A DNA stretch of 12,696 nucleotides from Clostridium sp. CAG:1024. GTDB lineage: Bacteria; Bacillota; Clostridia; Christensenellales; CAG-138. Below, one piece after another: positions 6,302 to 12,696 of this stretch. The stretch lies in contig HF985364.1 of the NCBI GenBank assembly GCA_000432015.1, positions 1 through 12,696 on the forward strand. Reading direction: 5' to 3'. Every line of letters begins with the position of its first letter. The first letter of the stretch is position 1. A program made the translations under genes and the position numbers. A model generated the notes under the pieces. The model made no database searches, was not told where the DNA came from, and was given only the letters and a program-made list of their open reading frames with translations.

Positions 6302-6584
6302 ACTGCTCTGGCTTTGCATTGTACCCGAGGGCGAACAGGCTCTTGCGGAGCTCCGCGTCAAGCACGTTCTTTCCCCCGGTCAGCTTTTCCGCAACGGTTT
6401 CCGCCGTTTCGGCTTCCACCCGCAGATGCTTCAGCTTCTTCCTCTTCGGCGCGGCAAGCTTTCTTGTCTCGCCGTCCGCAAGATACACATGGTTGTCGTC
6501 CGCTATGCCGACGATGAGAAACGCGCGTCCCCGGTCTCGACCGGCTTTCGAAATCACGACTCGACCGATGATCTCGTTCGTCAT
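6300..6584 (-). CDS. Small KOW-domain RNA-binding protein (L14e/L6e-like)
   Basis: A 94-residue protein with a KOW-type fold at the N-terminus. IGRVVISKAGRDRGRAFLIVGI fills residues 6-27, with the glycine and alternating hydrophobics typical of KOW. A basic KLAAPKRKKLKHL segment (43-54) and a helical acidic-to-basic tail follow. Short KOW proteins resembling archaeal L14e are common between map and infA in Firmicutes (the YbzG-like position in Bacillus). Their exact function is not settled. A ribosome- or rRNA-related role is inferred from fold and neighbours. Its ATG overlaps the map stop as ATGA, and AGGAGG lies 10 bases upstream, so translation is probably coupled to map. Confidence 0.88.
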   Translation of the reverse strand: MTNEIIGRVVISKAGRDRGRAFLIVGIADDNHVYLADGETRKLAAPKRKKLKHLRVEAETAETVAEKLTGGKNVLDAELRKSLFALGYNAKPEQ

Positions 6585-7345
6585 GCCTCGGGCGCCTCCT
6601 CATGCAGCGTCAGCAGCACCGGATCACCGTCCGTGATCGCAATGCTGTTCTCGTAGTGTGCGGAAGGCTTCCCGTCCGCGGCCACGACCGTCCAGCCGTC
6701 GGACAGCTGGTAGACATGCGCCGTGCCGAGGTTGATCATCGGCTCGATCGCGATCGTCATGCCCTTTTCGAGGCGGAGTCCCCGCCCGGCCCTGCCATAG
6801 TTCGGCACTTCCGGATCCTCATGCATGTTCCGGCCGATGCCGTGTCCGACCAACTCGCGAACCACCCCGTAGCCATGCGATTCCGCATGTTCCTGGATCG
6901 CCGCGCCGATGTCGCCGAGCCGGTAACCGACCCTCGCATACTTGAGACCCTCGAAAAAACACGCCTTCGTGACGCGCACAAGCTCCCGCACTTCGTCCGG
7001 CACCTCTCCGACAAGAAAGGTGCGCGCCGCATCGCCGTGATACCCGTCGATATACGCGCCGACATCCACCGAGATGATATCGCCGTTTTTCAGGTGGTAC
7101 CCGCCGGGGATCCCGTGAACGACCTGTTCGTTGACAGAGGTGCAGATGCTCTTCGGATACCCGTTGTACCCGAGGAACGACGGCTCCGCGCCCTGCGCAC
7201 GGATGTACTTCTCCGCTTCGCGGTCCAGCTCCGCCGTACTGACGCCCACGCGTACGAGGCGCTCCATCAGCTTCAGCGTGCCTTCGACGATGCGGCCGGC
7301 TGCATCCATTTTCCGGATTTCCGCCGCTGATTTGATCGTAATCAT
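6581..7345 (-). CDS. map: Methionine aminopeptidase, type I
   Basis: Removes the initiator methionine from new proteins when the second residue is small. It acts at the ribosome exit after deformylation. It has 254 residues, the normal length for type Ia enzymes, and no N-terminal zinc-finger extension. The two-metal site is complete: Asp94, Asp105, His168 (in GHGIG), Glu201 (in IEPM) and Glu232 (in HYENSIAIT). Substrate-site His77 (VVHGIPG) and His175 are also present. The ATG at 7345 overlaps the adk stop as ATGA. Only a weak AAGG lies upstream, so it probably depends on ribosomes finishing adk. Confidence 0.98.
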   Translation of the reverse strand: MITIKSAAEIRKMDAAGRIVEGTLKLMERLVRVGVSTAELDREAEKYIRAQGAEPSFLGYNGYPKSICTSVNEQVVHGIPGGYHLKNGDIISVDVGAYIDGYHGDAARTFLVGEVPDEVRELVRVTKACFFEGLKYARVGYRLGDIGAAIQEHAESHGYGVVRELVGHGIGRNMHEDPEVPNYGRAGRGLRLEKGMTIAIEPMINLGTAHVYQLSDGWTVVAADGKPSAHYENSIAITDGDPVLLTLHEEAPEA

Positions 7346-7959
7346 CCGATCGCCTTCTCTACTTCGCTTGTGACCGCATCGACATCCTGATCGCCGTTCA
7401 CCTTGCGGAGCAGGCCCCGCTCGCGGTAGTAGTCGATCAGCGGCTGCGTCTGTTCCTGATAAACATGCAGTCGATTCCGCACGGTCTCCGCCGTGTCGTC
7501 ATTGCGCTGATACAGCGTTGCGCCGCAGTGGTCGCACGTTTCGGAGCTGTGCGAGACGATATGATACGCCGCGCCGCAGTCCGGACACATCCGCCGTCCG
7601 CTGATGCGATCGACCAGGCGGTCAAACGGAACGTCGAGATCCACGACATGATCAATGTCGGCGATGGCGGCCAATGCGTCCGCCTGCGCGACCGTCCGCG
7701 GGAAGCCGTCCAGCAGGAAGCCGTTCTCACAGTCCGGCTGCTGCACACGCTGCTCCACCATGCGGATGATGATCTCGTCCGGGACGAGCTCGCCGCGCTC
7801 CATCAGTCCTTTTGCGGCAAGCCCGAGCTCCGTACCGTGTCGCATCTCGGCGCGCAGCATGTCGCCCGTGCTGATGTGAGCGATCTGCCGCGCCTCCGCA
7901 ATGCGTTCTGCTTGTGTACCCTTGCCCGCGCCCGGCGGGCCAAGAAAGATCAGCTTCAT
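7342..7959 (-). CDS. adk: Adenylate kinase with zinc-binding LID
   Basis: Cytosolic enzyme converting ATP + AMP to 2 ADP, needed for nucleotide balance. It is slightly shorter than usual at 205 residues. The P-loop GPPGAGKGT is at residues 7-15, the NMP-binding part includes STGDMLR, and LLDGFPRT is at 82-89. The LID holds four cysteines, Cys125, Cys128, Cys142 and Cys145 (CPDC and CDHC). This is the zinc-stabilised form common in Gram-positive bacteria. The ATG at 7959 follows GGGAG after 6 bases, 14 bases after the secY stop. Its place between secY and map is canonical. Confidence 0.98.
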   Translation of the reverse strand: MKLIFLGPPGAGKGTQAERIAEARQIAHISTGDMLRAEMRHGTELGLAAKGLMERGELVPDEIIIRMVEQRVQQPDCENGFLLDGFPRTVAQADALAAIADIDHVVDLDVPFDRLVDRISGRRMCPDCGAAYHIVSHSSETCDHCGATLYQRNDDTAETVRNRLHVYQEQTQPLIDYYRERGLLRKVNGDQDVDAVTSEVEKAIG

Positions 7960-7973
7960 TGCAAACTCCCAGT

Positions 7974-9254
7974 TTAGTTAAGGAAGCCCTTGTAGTGCCG
8001 CATAAGCATGTGGCTTTCCAGCTGATCGGTCGTCTCGATCGCAACGCTGACCATGATGAGGATGCTCGTTGCGCCGAACGCTGTGGTCTGGCCGAGCGAA
8101 TGGAGCGCAATGGTCGGCAGAATCGCGATGACCGCAAGGAACAGGGACCCGAACAGGGTCAGACGGCCGCTGATCTTTGCGAGATAGTCGCCGGTCGGCT
8201 TGCCCGGACGGATGCCAGGAATAAAGCCGCCGTTCTGCTGCAGGTTCTTCGACATTTCGACCGGGTTGAAGGTGATCGCGCTGTAGAAGTAACCGAAGGC
8301 AATGATCAGCAGAGCGTAAACCAGGAAGTAGACAACGCTCGAAGCGCCGAGGTACTTCGTGTAGAACGAATAGAACCCGCTCTTCGGCCAGAACTGGGCG
8401 ATCATGCCCGGGAACTGAATCAGCGTCATGGCGAAGATCAGCGGAAGAACGCCGTTTGCATTCGCCTTGATCGGCAGGTAGGTGCTCTGGCCGCCGTACA
8501 TCTTGCGGCCGACAACGCGCTTTGCATACTGCACGGGGATGCGGCGCTGCGCCTGATCCACATACACGACCAGCGTAATCATCCCCACAATGAGGACGAG
8601 CAGGATCGCAAACGCCCACACCTTCATAACGCCGGTGAACAGCTGCTGTACCCAGCCGATGACGGTCTGCGGAACGCGGGACACGATCGAGGCAAAGATC
8701 AGCATGGAAATGCCGTTGCCGATGCCCTTCTCCGTGATGCGCTCGCCGAGCCACATCAGGATCGCCGTACCTGCGGTCGCGCAGATGCCGATCACGGCAA
8801 GCGCCATCCAATCCGGAAGATTGCTGGCGAGGTAGGACGTGCCGGGCTTTGCGGAGTTTTGCAGACCGACGAAAATGCCGATGGACTGCACCAGCGCAAG
8901 ACCGATGCCCGTGTAGCGGGTAATCCGTTCGATCTTCTCGCGGCCATCCTCTTCCTTGCTGAGGCGCTCCAGAGACGGGATCGCGATCGTCAGCAGTTGG
9001 AGAATGATCGACGCTGTGATGTAGGGCGAAATACCCATTGCAAACAGCGTGAACTGCGAGAAGGAACTACCGGTCAACAGATCGAGGAAGCCGAGAATAT
9101 CATACGACTGGACCGCTTCCGAAAGCAATGCGACGTTTACGCCCGGAATCGGGATAAAGCAGCCAAGTCGATAGATGACGATGAGCAGCAGCGTCATCAG
9201 GATCTTCTTGCGGATATCCTTGATCTTGAATGCGTTTATAAACGTCTTAAACAT
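7974..9254 (-). CDS. secY: Preprotein translocase channel subunit SecY
   Basis: Forms the channel for exported and membrane proteins, working with SecE, SecG and SecA. It has 426 residues with ten predicted membrane helices. PIPGVN marks the end of helix 1. The family signature near 171-190 is ERITEKGIGNGISMLIFAS. The cytoplasmic loop has QRRIPVQYAKR, then LPIKANANGVLPLIFA. The C5 loop contains GGFIPGIRPGKPT (342-354) and Arg364, at the SecA/ribosome contact. The ATG overlaps the rplO stop by one base (TAATG). Its ribosome site, GAGGTGAT, lies inside the end of rplO, so the two are translationally coupled. Confidence 0.99.
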   Translation of the reverse strand: MFKTFINAFKIKDIRKKILMTLLLIVIYRLGCFIPIPGVNVALLSEAVQSYDILGFLDLLTGSSFSQFTLFAMGISPYITASIILQLLTIAIPSLERLSKEEDGREKIERITRYTGIGLALVQSIGIFVGLQNSAKPGTSYLASNLPDWMALAVIGICATAGTAILMWLGERITEKGIGNGISMLIFASIVSRVPQTVIGWVQQLFTGVMKVWAFAILLVLIVGMITLVVYVDQAQRRIPVQYAKRVVGRKMYGGQSTYLPIKANANGVLPLIFAMTLIQFPGMIAQFWPKSGFYSFYTKYLGASSVVYFLVYALLIIAFGYFYSAITFNPVEMSKNLQQNGGFIPGIRPGKPTGDYLAKISGRLTLFGSLFLAVIAILPTIALHSLGQTTAFGATSILIMVSVAIETTDQLESHMLMRHYKGFLN

Positions 9255-9697
9255 TAGCCGATCACCTCGACACTGCCGCCGGCAGCCTTGATCGCTTCAT
9301 CGGCGGTCTTGGAGAACTTCGCAGCCTTGACGTGCAGCTTGCGCTCCAGCGTGCCGTTGCCCAGCACTTTGAGACCGTCTTTTTCGACCTTGCTGATGAT
9401 GCCCTGTTCCTTGAGCAGTTCCGCCGTGACGGTGGTGCCATCTTCGAGCTTGTTCAGATCAGACACGTTGATGGTGGTGTATTCTTTTGCCCAGATATTC
9501 TTGAAGCCGCGCTTCGGCAGACGACGGGCGAGAGGCATCTGACCGCCTTCAAATCCGTTCTTCTTGCTTCCGCTGCGGGCCTTCTGACCCTTGTGGCCCA
9601 TGGTGGAGGTCTTGCCCATGCCGGAGCCGGTACCACGACCGACGCGCTTGGGGGATTTCACCGAACCGGGGGCGGGCTGTAATTCATGCAGTTTCAT
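9254..9697 (-). CDS. rplO: 50S ribosomal protein L15
   Basis: Late-assembly protein in the core of the large subunit. Its 147 residues open with MKLHELQPAPGS and a glycine-rich, positively charged extension (VGRGTGSGMGKTS, HKGQKARSG), which threads into 23S rRNA. GFEGGQMPLARRLPKRGF follows, and a globular domain ends in GGSVEVIG. A GGGAGGA ribosome site precedes the ATG at 9697, and the gap to rpmD is 18 bases. Confidence 0.98.
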   Translation of the reverse strand: MKLHELQPAPGSVKSPKRVGRGTGSGMGKTSTMGHKGQKARSGSKKNGFEGGQMPLARRLPKRGFKNIWAKEYTTINVSDLNKLEDGTTVTAELLKEQGIISKVEKDGLKVLGNGTLERKLHVKAAKFSKTADEAIKAAGGSVEVIG

Positions 9698-9715
9698 GTT
9701 ACCGTTCCTCCCGTC

Positions 9716-9898
9716 TTATAGTTCTTCCACCTTGACGAGGTGGCGGACCTTGAAGAGCATGCCGCGGATGCAGGCGTTGTCCGGCTGTTCCACGGTGCTG
9801 TTGGTCTTTTTGAGGCCCAGCGCCTTCACGGTGGCCTGCTGGTCTTTCAGGGCGCCAATGGTGCTCTTGACGAGCGTGATCTTCAGCTTCTTTTCCAT
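9716..9898 (-). CDS. rpmD: 50S ribosomal protein L30
   Basis: Small large-subunit protein of the bacterial short type. The 60 residues contain KLKITLVKSTIG, ALGLKK, the VEQPDN turn and the IRGMLFKVRHLVKVEE ending. I used the ATG at 9898, which has AAGGGAGG 7 bases upstream. An in-frame ATG at 9955 would add 19 unrelated residues inside rpsE. rpmD is absent from some bacteria; here it is present and intact, 13 bases after rpsE. Confidence 0.97.
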   Translation of the reverse strand: MEKKLKITLVKSTIGALKDQQATVKALGLKKTNSTVEQPDNACIRGMLFKVRHLVKVEEL

Positions 9899-9911
9899 TG
9901 TTCTGCCTCCC

Positions 9912-10418
9912 TTAGCCCAGGATCTCTTCAACGGTCTTGCCGCGAAGCTTTGCAACCTGCTCGGCGGTACGGAGCTGGGACAGACCGTCCAGCGTCGCCT
10001 TCACGCAGTTGCTGGGGTTGTTGGAACCGAAGGACTTCGTGCGGATGTCGCGAATGCCGACCATCTCGAGCACTGCACGGGCGGGACCGCCCGCGATAAC
10101 GCCGGTACCTTCTTCAGCGGGGAGCATACGGACATGGCCCTTGCCGAATTTTCCTTCGACCTGATGGGGGATCGTCGTACCGACGAGCGGTACCTCGATC
10201 ATGTGACGCTTTGCGTCCTCAACGCCCTTGCGCACGGCTTCCGGGATTTCCGCAGCCTTGCCGAGGCCGACGCCGACCTTACCGTTCTCGTTGCCGACGA
10301 CCATCAGCGCGGTGAATCGGAAGTTCTTACCGCCCTTAACGACCTTTGCAACACGGTTGATCGCGACCAGACGCTCTTTGAATTCCGAGGGCTCTTTTTC
10401 AAATCTTCTGTTCTGCAT
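9912..10418 (-). CDS. rpsE: 30S ribosomal protein S5
   Basis: Lies at the mRNA entry channel and is important for decoding accuracy. It has 168 residues. The N-terminal double-stranded-RNA-binding-like domain carries the signature KGGKNFRFTALMVVGNENG, then VGVGLGKAAEIPEAVRKG. The C-terminal half has GGPARAVLEMVGIRDI and the SNNPSNCVKATLDGL motif. The ATG at 10418 has TAAGGAGGA ahead of it, in which TAA is the rplR stop (12-base gap). Confidence 0.98.
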   Translation of the reverse strand: MQNRRFEKEPSEFKERLVAINRVAKVVKGGKNFRFTALMVVGNENGKVGVGLGKAAEIPEAVRKGVEDAKRHMIEVPLVGTTIPHQVEGKFGKGHVRMLPAEEGTGVIAGGPARAVLEMVGIRDIRTKSFGSNNPSNCVKATLDGLSQLRTAEQVAKLRGKTVEEILG

Positions 10419-10430
10419 CTCGATTCCTCC

Positions 10431-10799
10431 TTAGAAGTCCAGTCCGGCCTTGCGCGCTGCATCGGCCAGAGCCGCTACGCGACCCGTGTACAGGTAGCCG
10501 CCGCGGTCGAACACGACCTGCTTGACGCCCTTTTCCACGGCACGCTTACCGACCAGTTCGCCGACGAGCGCGGCGACTTCGGTCTTGCTCTTGCCTTCCA
10601 GCTTGCCCTTGAGCTCCGCATCCAGCGAGGAAGCTGCGACCAAGGTGTTGCCGACTTCGTCATTGATGACCTGCGCGTAGATGTTGGCCGTGCTGCGATA
10701 GACATTGAGTCTCGGACGCTCGGGCGTTCCGATAATATGTCTGCGCTGACGGATGTGACGCGCCTGACGCACTGCGTTCTTATCGATCTTAGAAAACAT
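10431..10799 (-). CDS. rplR: 50S ribosomal protein L18
   Basis: Binds 5S rRNA with L5 and docks it on the central protuberance. It is full length at 122 residues, with a basic N-terminal arm (RQARHIRQRR), then GTPERPRLNVYRS, YAQVINDE and the C-terminal VFDRGGYLYTGRVAALADAARKAGL signature. The start at 10799 uses AAGGAG about 11 bases upstream, a slightly long spacing. The gap to rplF is 21 bases. Confidence 0.98.
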   Translation of the reverse strand: MFSKIDKNAVRQARHIRQRRHIIGTPERPRLNVYRSTANIYAQVINDEVGNTLVAASSLDAELKGKLEGKSKTEVAALVGELVGKRAVEKGVKQVVFDRGGYLYTGRVAALADAARKAGLDF

Positions 10800-10820
10800 C
10801 TTTCGTCACTCCTTCCTGCC

Positions 10821-11360
10821 TTATTTACCGGTCTTGCCTTCCTTGCGGCGAACGAACTCGTTCTCATAGCGAATGCCCTTGCCCTTGTAAGGCTCCGGCG
10901 AACGCACCGCACGGATATCGGCTGCGATCTGTCCGACCTTCTGCTTGTCGATGCCGCTGACGATGATCTTCGTCGGGGCGGGCGTCTCAAACTTGATGCC
11001 GTCGATCTTTTCGAACTCTACGGGGTGGGAGTAGCCAACGTTCAGCACGAGCTTTTCGCCCTGCATCTGCGCTCTGTAGCCAACGCCGACGATCTCGAGG
11101 TTCTTCGTAAAGCCGGTGGTCGTTCCGACGACCATGTTGTGGATGAGCGAACGGGAGAGGCCGTGCAGCGCACGGTGGCGCTTATCATCGCTCGGACGCT
11201 TGACGGTGAGAACACCGTTGTCCTGCTCGAGGATCATGTCCTTCGAAATCTGCTGCGACAGCTCGCCCTTGGGGCCTTTCACGGTCACAACATTCGATTC
11301 ATCGACCGTAATTGTCACTCCGGCATGAATGCTGACCGGAAGTTTTCCGATACGAGACAT
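10821..11360 (-). CDS. rplF: 50S ribosomal protein L6
   Basis: Sits by the factor-binding region of the large subunit, near the sarcin-ricin loop. The 179 residues form two related alpha/beta domains. SRIGKLPV opens the first, and GVGYRAQ begins the second. The signature SPEPYKGKGIRYENE is at about 154-168, and a basic tail ends the protein. The ATG at 11360 has AAGGAG 8 bases upstream. The longer in-frame version from 11456 would add 32 residues overlapping rpsH and was rejected. The 43-base gap to rpsH is the widest within the spc block and shows no clear structure. Confidence 0.98.
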   Translation of the reverse strand: MSRIGKLPVSIHAGVTITVDESNVVTVKGPKGELSQQISKDMILEQDNGVLTVKRPSDDKRHRALHGLSRSLIHNMVVGTTTGFTKNLEIVGVGYRAQMQGEKLVLNVGYSHPVEFEKIDGIKFETPAPTKIIVSGIDKQKVGQIAADIRAVRSPEPYKGKGIRYENEFVRRKEGKTGK

Positions 11361-11403
11361 TTGTTTTTCTCCTTCTGATAGATTCTCTTGAGTGGAGCGC
11401 CGC

Positions 11404-11796
11404 TTACCAGATGTAAGCCAGCACTTCGCCGCCGACGCCCTGCTTGCGCGCTTCACGATCGGTCATGATGCCGCGGGACGTGGACAGGATCGCAACGCCG
11501 AGGCCGCCCAGCACCTTCGGGACTTCGTCCTTACGGGCGTAGACGCGCAGGCCGGGACGCGAGATGCGCTTGAGGCCGACGATGACGCGCTGCTTGTTCG
11601 GGCCGTACTTGAGCTGGATGCGGATGGTTTTCTGGATGCCTTCCTCAACGATCTCATAGCTCTTGATGTAGCCCTCTTTCACGAGGATCTCGGCGATGGC
11701 CTTCTTCACCGTGGAAGCGGGCACATCGACGCTGTCATGCTTCGCAACGAGAGCGTTGCGGATTCTGGTCAGCATATCTGCAATGGTATCCGTCAT
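11404..11796 (-). CDS. rpsH: 30S ribosomal protein S8
   Basis: Primary 16S rRNA-binding protein of the central domain and, in E. coli, the translational repressor of the spc operon. The 130 residues open with DTIADMLTRIRNA. The C-terminal signature STSRGIMTDREARKQGVGGE runs from about 105 to 124, and the usual AYIW ending is intact. The ATG at 11796 follows AAGGAGGA. Whether S8 represses this operon cannot be seen here; no S8-helix-like target was recognised. Confidence 0.98.
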   Translation of the reverse strand: MTDTIADMLTRIRNALVAKHDSVDVPASTVKKAIAEILVKEGYIKSYEIVEEGIQKTIRIQLKYGPNKQRVIVGLKRISRPGLRVYARKDEVPKVLGGLGVAILSTSRGIMTDREARKQGVGGEVLAYIW

Positions 11797-11810
11797 GAAC
11801 GTATCCTCCT

Positions 11811-11996
11811 TTACCAGCTTGCCTTGCGCACGCCGGGGATCTCACCCTTGTACGCCAGTTCGCGGAAGCAAATGCGGCAGATGCCATATTTGCGAAGCAC
11901 CGAATGCGGACGGCCGCAGATGCGGCAGCGCGTGTAAGCGCGGGTGCTGTACTTGGGGGTCCGCTGCTGCTTCAATTTCATGCTTGTCTTTGCCAT
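11811..11996 (-). CDS. rpsN: 30S ribosomal protein S14, type Z (zinc)
   Basis: Head protein of the small subunit. It has 61 residues, the length of the short zinc-binding S14. The ligands are Cys24, Cys27, Cys40 and Cys43 (CRIC and CRIC), and GEIPGVRKASW ends the protein. Bacteria with this form alone need zinc for S14; some also carry a zinc-free paralogue elsewhere, which this window cannot show. The ATG at 11996 follows TAAGGAGGA, 14 bases after the rplE stop. Confidence 0.98.
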   Translation of the reverse strand: MAKTSMKLKQQRTPKYSTRAYTRCRICGRPHSVLRKYGICRICFRELAYKGEIPGVRKASW

Positions 11997-12010
11997 GATA
12001 CTCCTCCTTA

Positions 12011-12604
12011 TCAGCCCTGAACGAACGGCATGCCCATGAGCGCGAGCAGCGCTTTGGCTTCTTCGTCCGTCTTGGCGCTCGTCACGAACACGATGTTCAT
12101 GCCGCGCACCTTGTCGACATCGTCATAGTTGATCTCGGGGAAGATCAGCTGTTCCTTCAGACCCATGGCATAGTTGCCGCGGCCGTCAAAGGACTTGTCC
12201 GACACGCCGCGGAAGTCGCGGACGCGGGGCAGGACGATGTTCATCAGCTTATCGGCAAAGTAGTACATACGATCGCCGCGCAGGGTGACCTTTGCGCCGA
12301 TGCTCATGCCCTCACGAACTTTGAAGTTCGCGACGGACTTCTTCGCCTTGCAGATGACGGCTTTCTGGCCGGAGATCTGTCCGAGCTCCTTGGCTGCCGC
12401 TTCGATCCCCTTCGGGTTATCCTTCTCGGCGCCTAGACCCATGTTGATGATGATCTTCTCGAGCTTCGGGATCTGCATGACGTTCTCGTACTGGAACTTT
12501 TCCTTCAGAGCCGGAACGGTCTCATTCAGATACTTCTCTTTGAGGCGGGGCATTTCATCCAGAACCTCAGCGACTTCTTGGACTTTCTCTTTCTTCGTAG
12601 CCAC
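12011..12604 (-). CDS. rplE: 50S ribosomal protein L5 with short N-terminal extension
   Basis: Forms the 5S rRNA complex with L18 and contacts P-site tRNA. The core is typical: IPKLEKIIINMGLG, QKAVICKAKKSVANFKVREG, GAKVTLRGDRMY, LPRVRDFRGVS, SFDGRGNY and EQLIFPEI. The start is GTG at 12604, with AAGGAGGA 7 bases upstream, giving 197 residues. The usual L5 start aligns with Met18 (MPRLKEKY, ATG at 12553), so the first 17 residues, charged and Glu/Lys/Val-rich, are an extension. Starting at Met18 is possible but has only a distant GAGG. The ribosome site favours the longer form. Confidence 0.96.
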   Translation of the reverse strand: MATKKEKVQEVAEVLDEMPRLKEKYLNETVPALKEKFQYENVMQIPKLEKIIINMGLGAEKDNPKGIEAAAKELGQISGQKAVICKAKKSVANFKVREGMSIGAKVTLRGDRMYYFADKLMNIVLPRVRDFRGVSDKSFDGRGNYAMGLKEQLIFPEINYDDVDKVRGMNIVFVTSAKTDEEAKALLALMGMPFVQG

Positions 12605-12611
12605 GTTATGT

Positions 12612-12619
12612 TCCTCCTT
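12612..12619 (-). promoter_or_regulatory. Ribosome binding site supporting the rplE GTG start
   Basis: AAGGAGGA lies 7 bases before the GTG at 12604, inside the 20-base gap after rplX. It favours the N-terminally extended L5 over the internal ATG at 12553. Confidence 0.8.
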
Positions 12620-12624
12620 CCGCC

Positions 12625-12696
12625 TTAGTCAATACGTGCGCCGCACTTGTCGTTCTTGCAGTAACGGACGCTTTTCATCTTTTTCTTGCCGCCGAT
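12625..12696 (-). CDS. rplX: 50S ribosomal protein L24, C-terminal end only
   Basis: The last 23 codons and a TAA stop are visible. The segment KKKMKSVRYCKNDKCGARID fits the C-terminal end of clostridial L24 (KVRYCKKCG...ID type), though the two cysteines are four residues apart rather than two. Its position just before rplE is the canonical place of rplX. L24 binds the 5' end of 23S rRNA early in assembly. The KOW domain and start lie beyond the right edge. The call rests on this short match and on gene order. Confidence 0.88.
   Translation of the reverse strand: MGGKKKMKSVRYCKNDKCGARID

Noticed and set aside
7914..9257. 447-codon plus-strand frame opposite secY
   Set aside because: Exact antisense mirror of secY codon use, rich in His, Arg and Asp without domain features.
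9899..9955. Longer rpmD beginning at the ATG at 9955
   Set aside because: The 19 added residues lie in rpsE coding sequence and are unlike L30; AAGGGAGG points to 9898.
9591..11378. 595-codon open frame on the plus strand across rplO, rpmD, rpsE, rplR and rplF
   Set aside because: It is in register with rpsE, rplR and rplF and stays open because their codon bias avoids TTA, CTA and TCA. The product resembles no known protein and has no ribosome site of note.
11361..11456. Longer rplF beginning at 11456
   Set aside because: The added 32 residues overlap rpsH and precede the canonical MSRIGK start, which has its own AAGGAG.

Overview
The window is the distal part of a bacterial ribosomal-protein supercluster (end of S10/spc plus the alpha operon), all on the minus strand and read from right to left. 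After it come a separately transcribed repeat lipoprotein gene and the 5' part of ftsH. Gene order, dense AGGAGG ribosome sites, GC-rich codon use, the four-cysteine forms of S14 and S4, the zinc-LID adenylate kinase, an enlarged L17 and a KOW gene between map and infA all point to the Firmicutes, most likely a GC-rich member of the Clostridia (Oscillospiraceae or Christensenellales type). rpsD lies inside the alpha operon, unlike in Bacillus. Species cannot be named from this window.

Layout in transcription order. The spc block (12696-9254) is rplX (only its last 23 codons), rplE, rpsN, rpsH, rplF, rplR, rpsE, rpmD, rplO. The middle block (9254-6068) is secY, adk, map, a small KOW RNA-binding gene and infA, joined by 1- and 4-base overlaps or a 10-base gap. 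The alpha block (6044-2882) is rpmJ, rpsM, rpsK, rpsD, rpoA, rplQ. Its only sizeable internal gap, 104 bases between rpmJ and rpsM, holds a strong nested hairpin that could be a regulatory leader. A clear intrinsic terminator at 2826-2860 ends the cluster.

Beyond it, a predicted extended -10 promoter (2701-2709) drives a 500-residue putative lipoprotein. This protein has four tryptophan-anchored repeats of about 65 residues followed by about four and a half leucine-rich repeats of 22 residues. A 265-base gap with a possible promoter precedes ftsH, which runs off the left edge after the Walker B region.

Most genes work together in protein synthesis: ribosomal proteins of both subunits, initiation factor IF-1, RNA polymerase alpha, the SecY translocon channel, methionine aminopeptidase acting on new chains, and adenylate kinase. 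FtsH is a membrane quality-control protease that is known to degrade SecY in other bacteria. Several starts were reassigned by ribosome sites and homology: TTG for rpoA and infA, internal ATG for rpmD and rplF, GTG for ftsH and rplE. I found no CRISPR array, tRNA, rRNA, insertion sequence or clear new defence-type system. The least ordinary items are the repeat lipoprotein and the rpmJ-rpsM hairpin.
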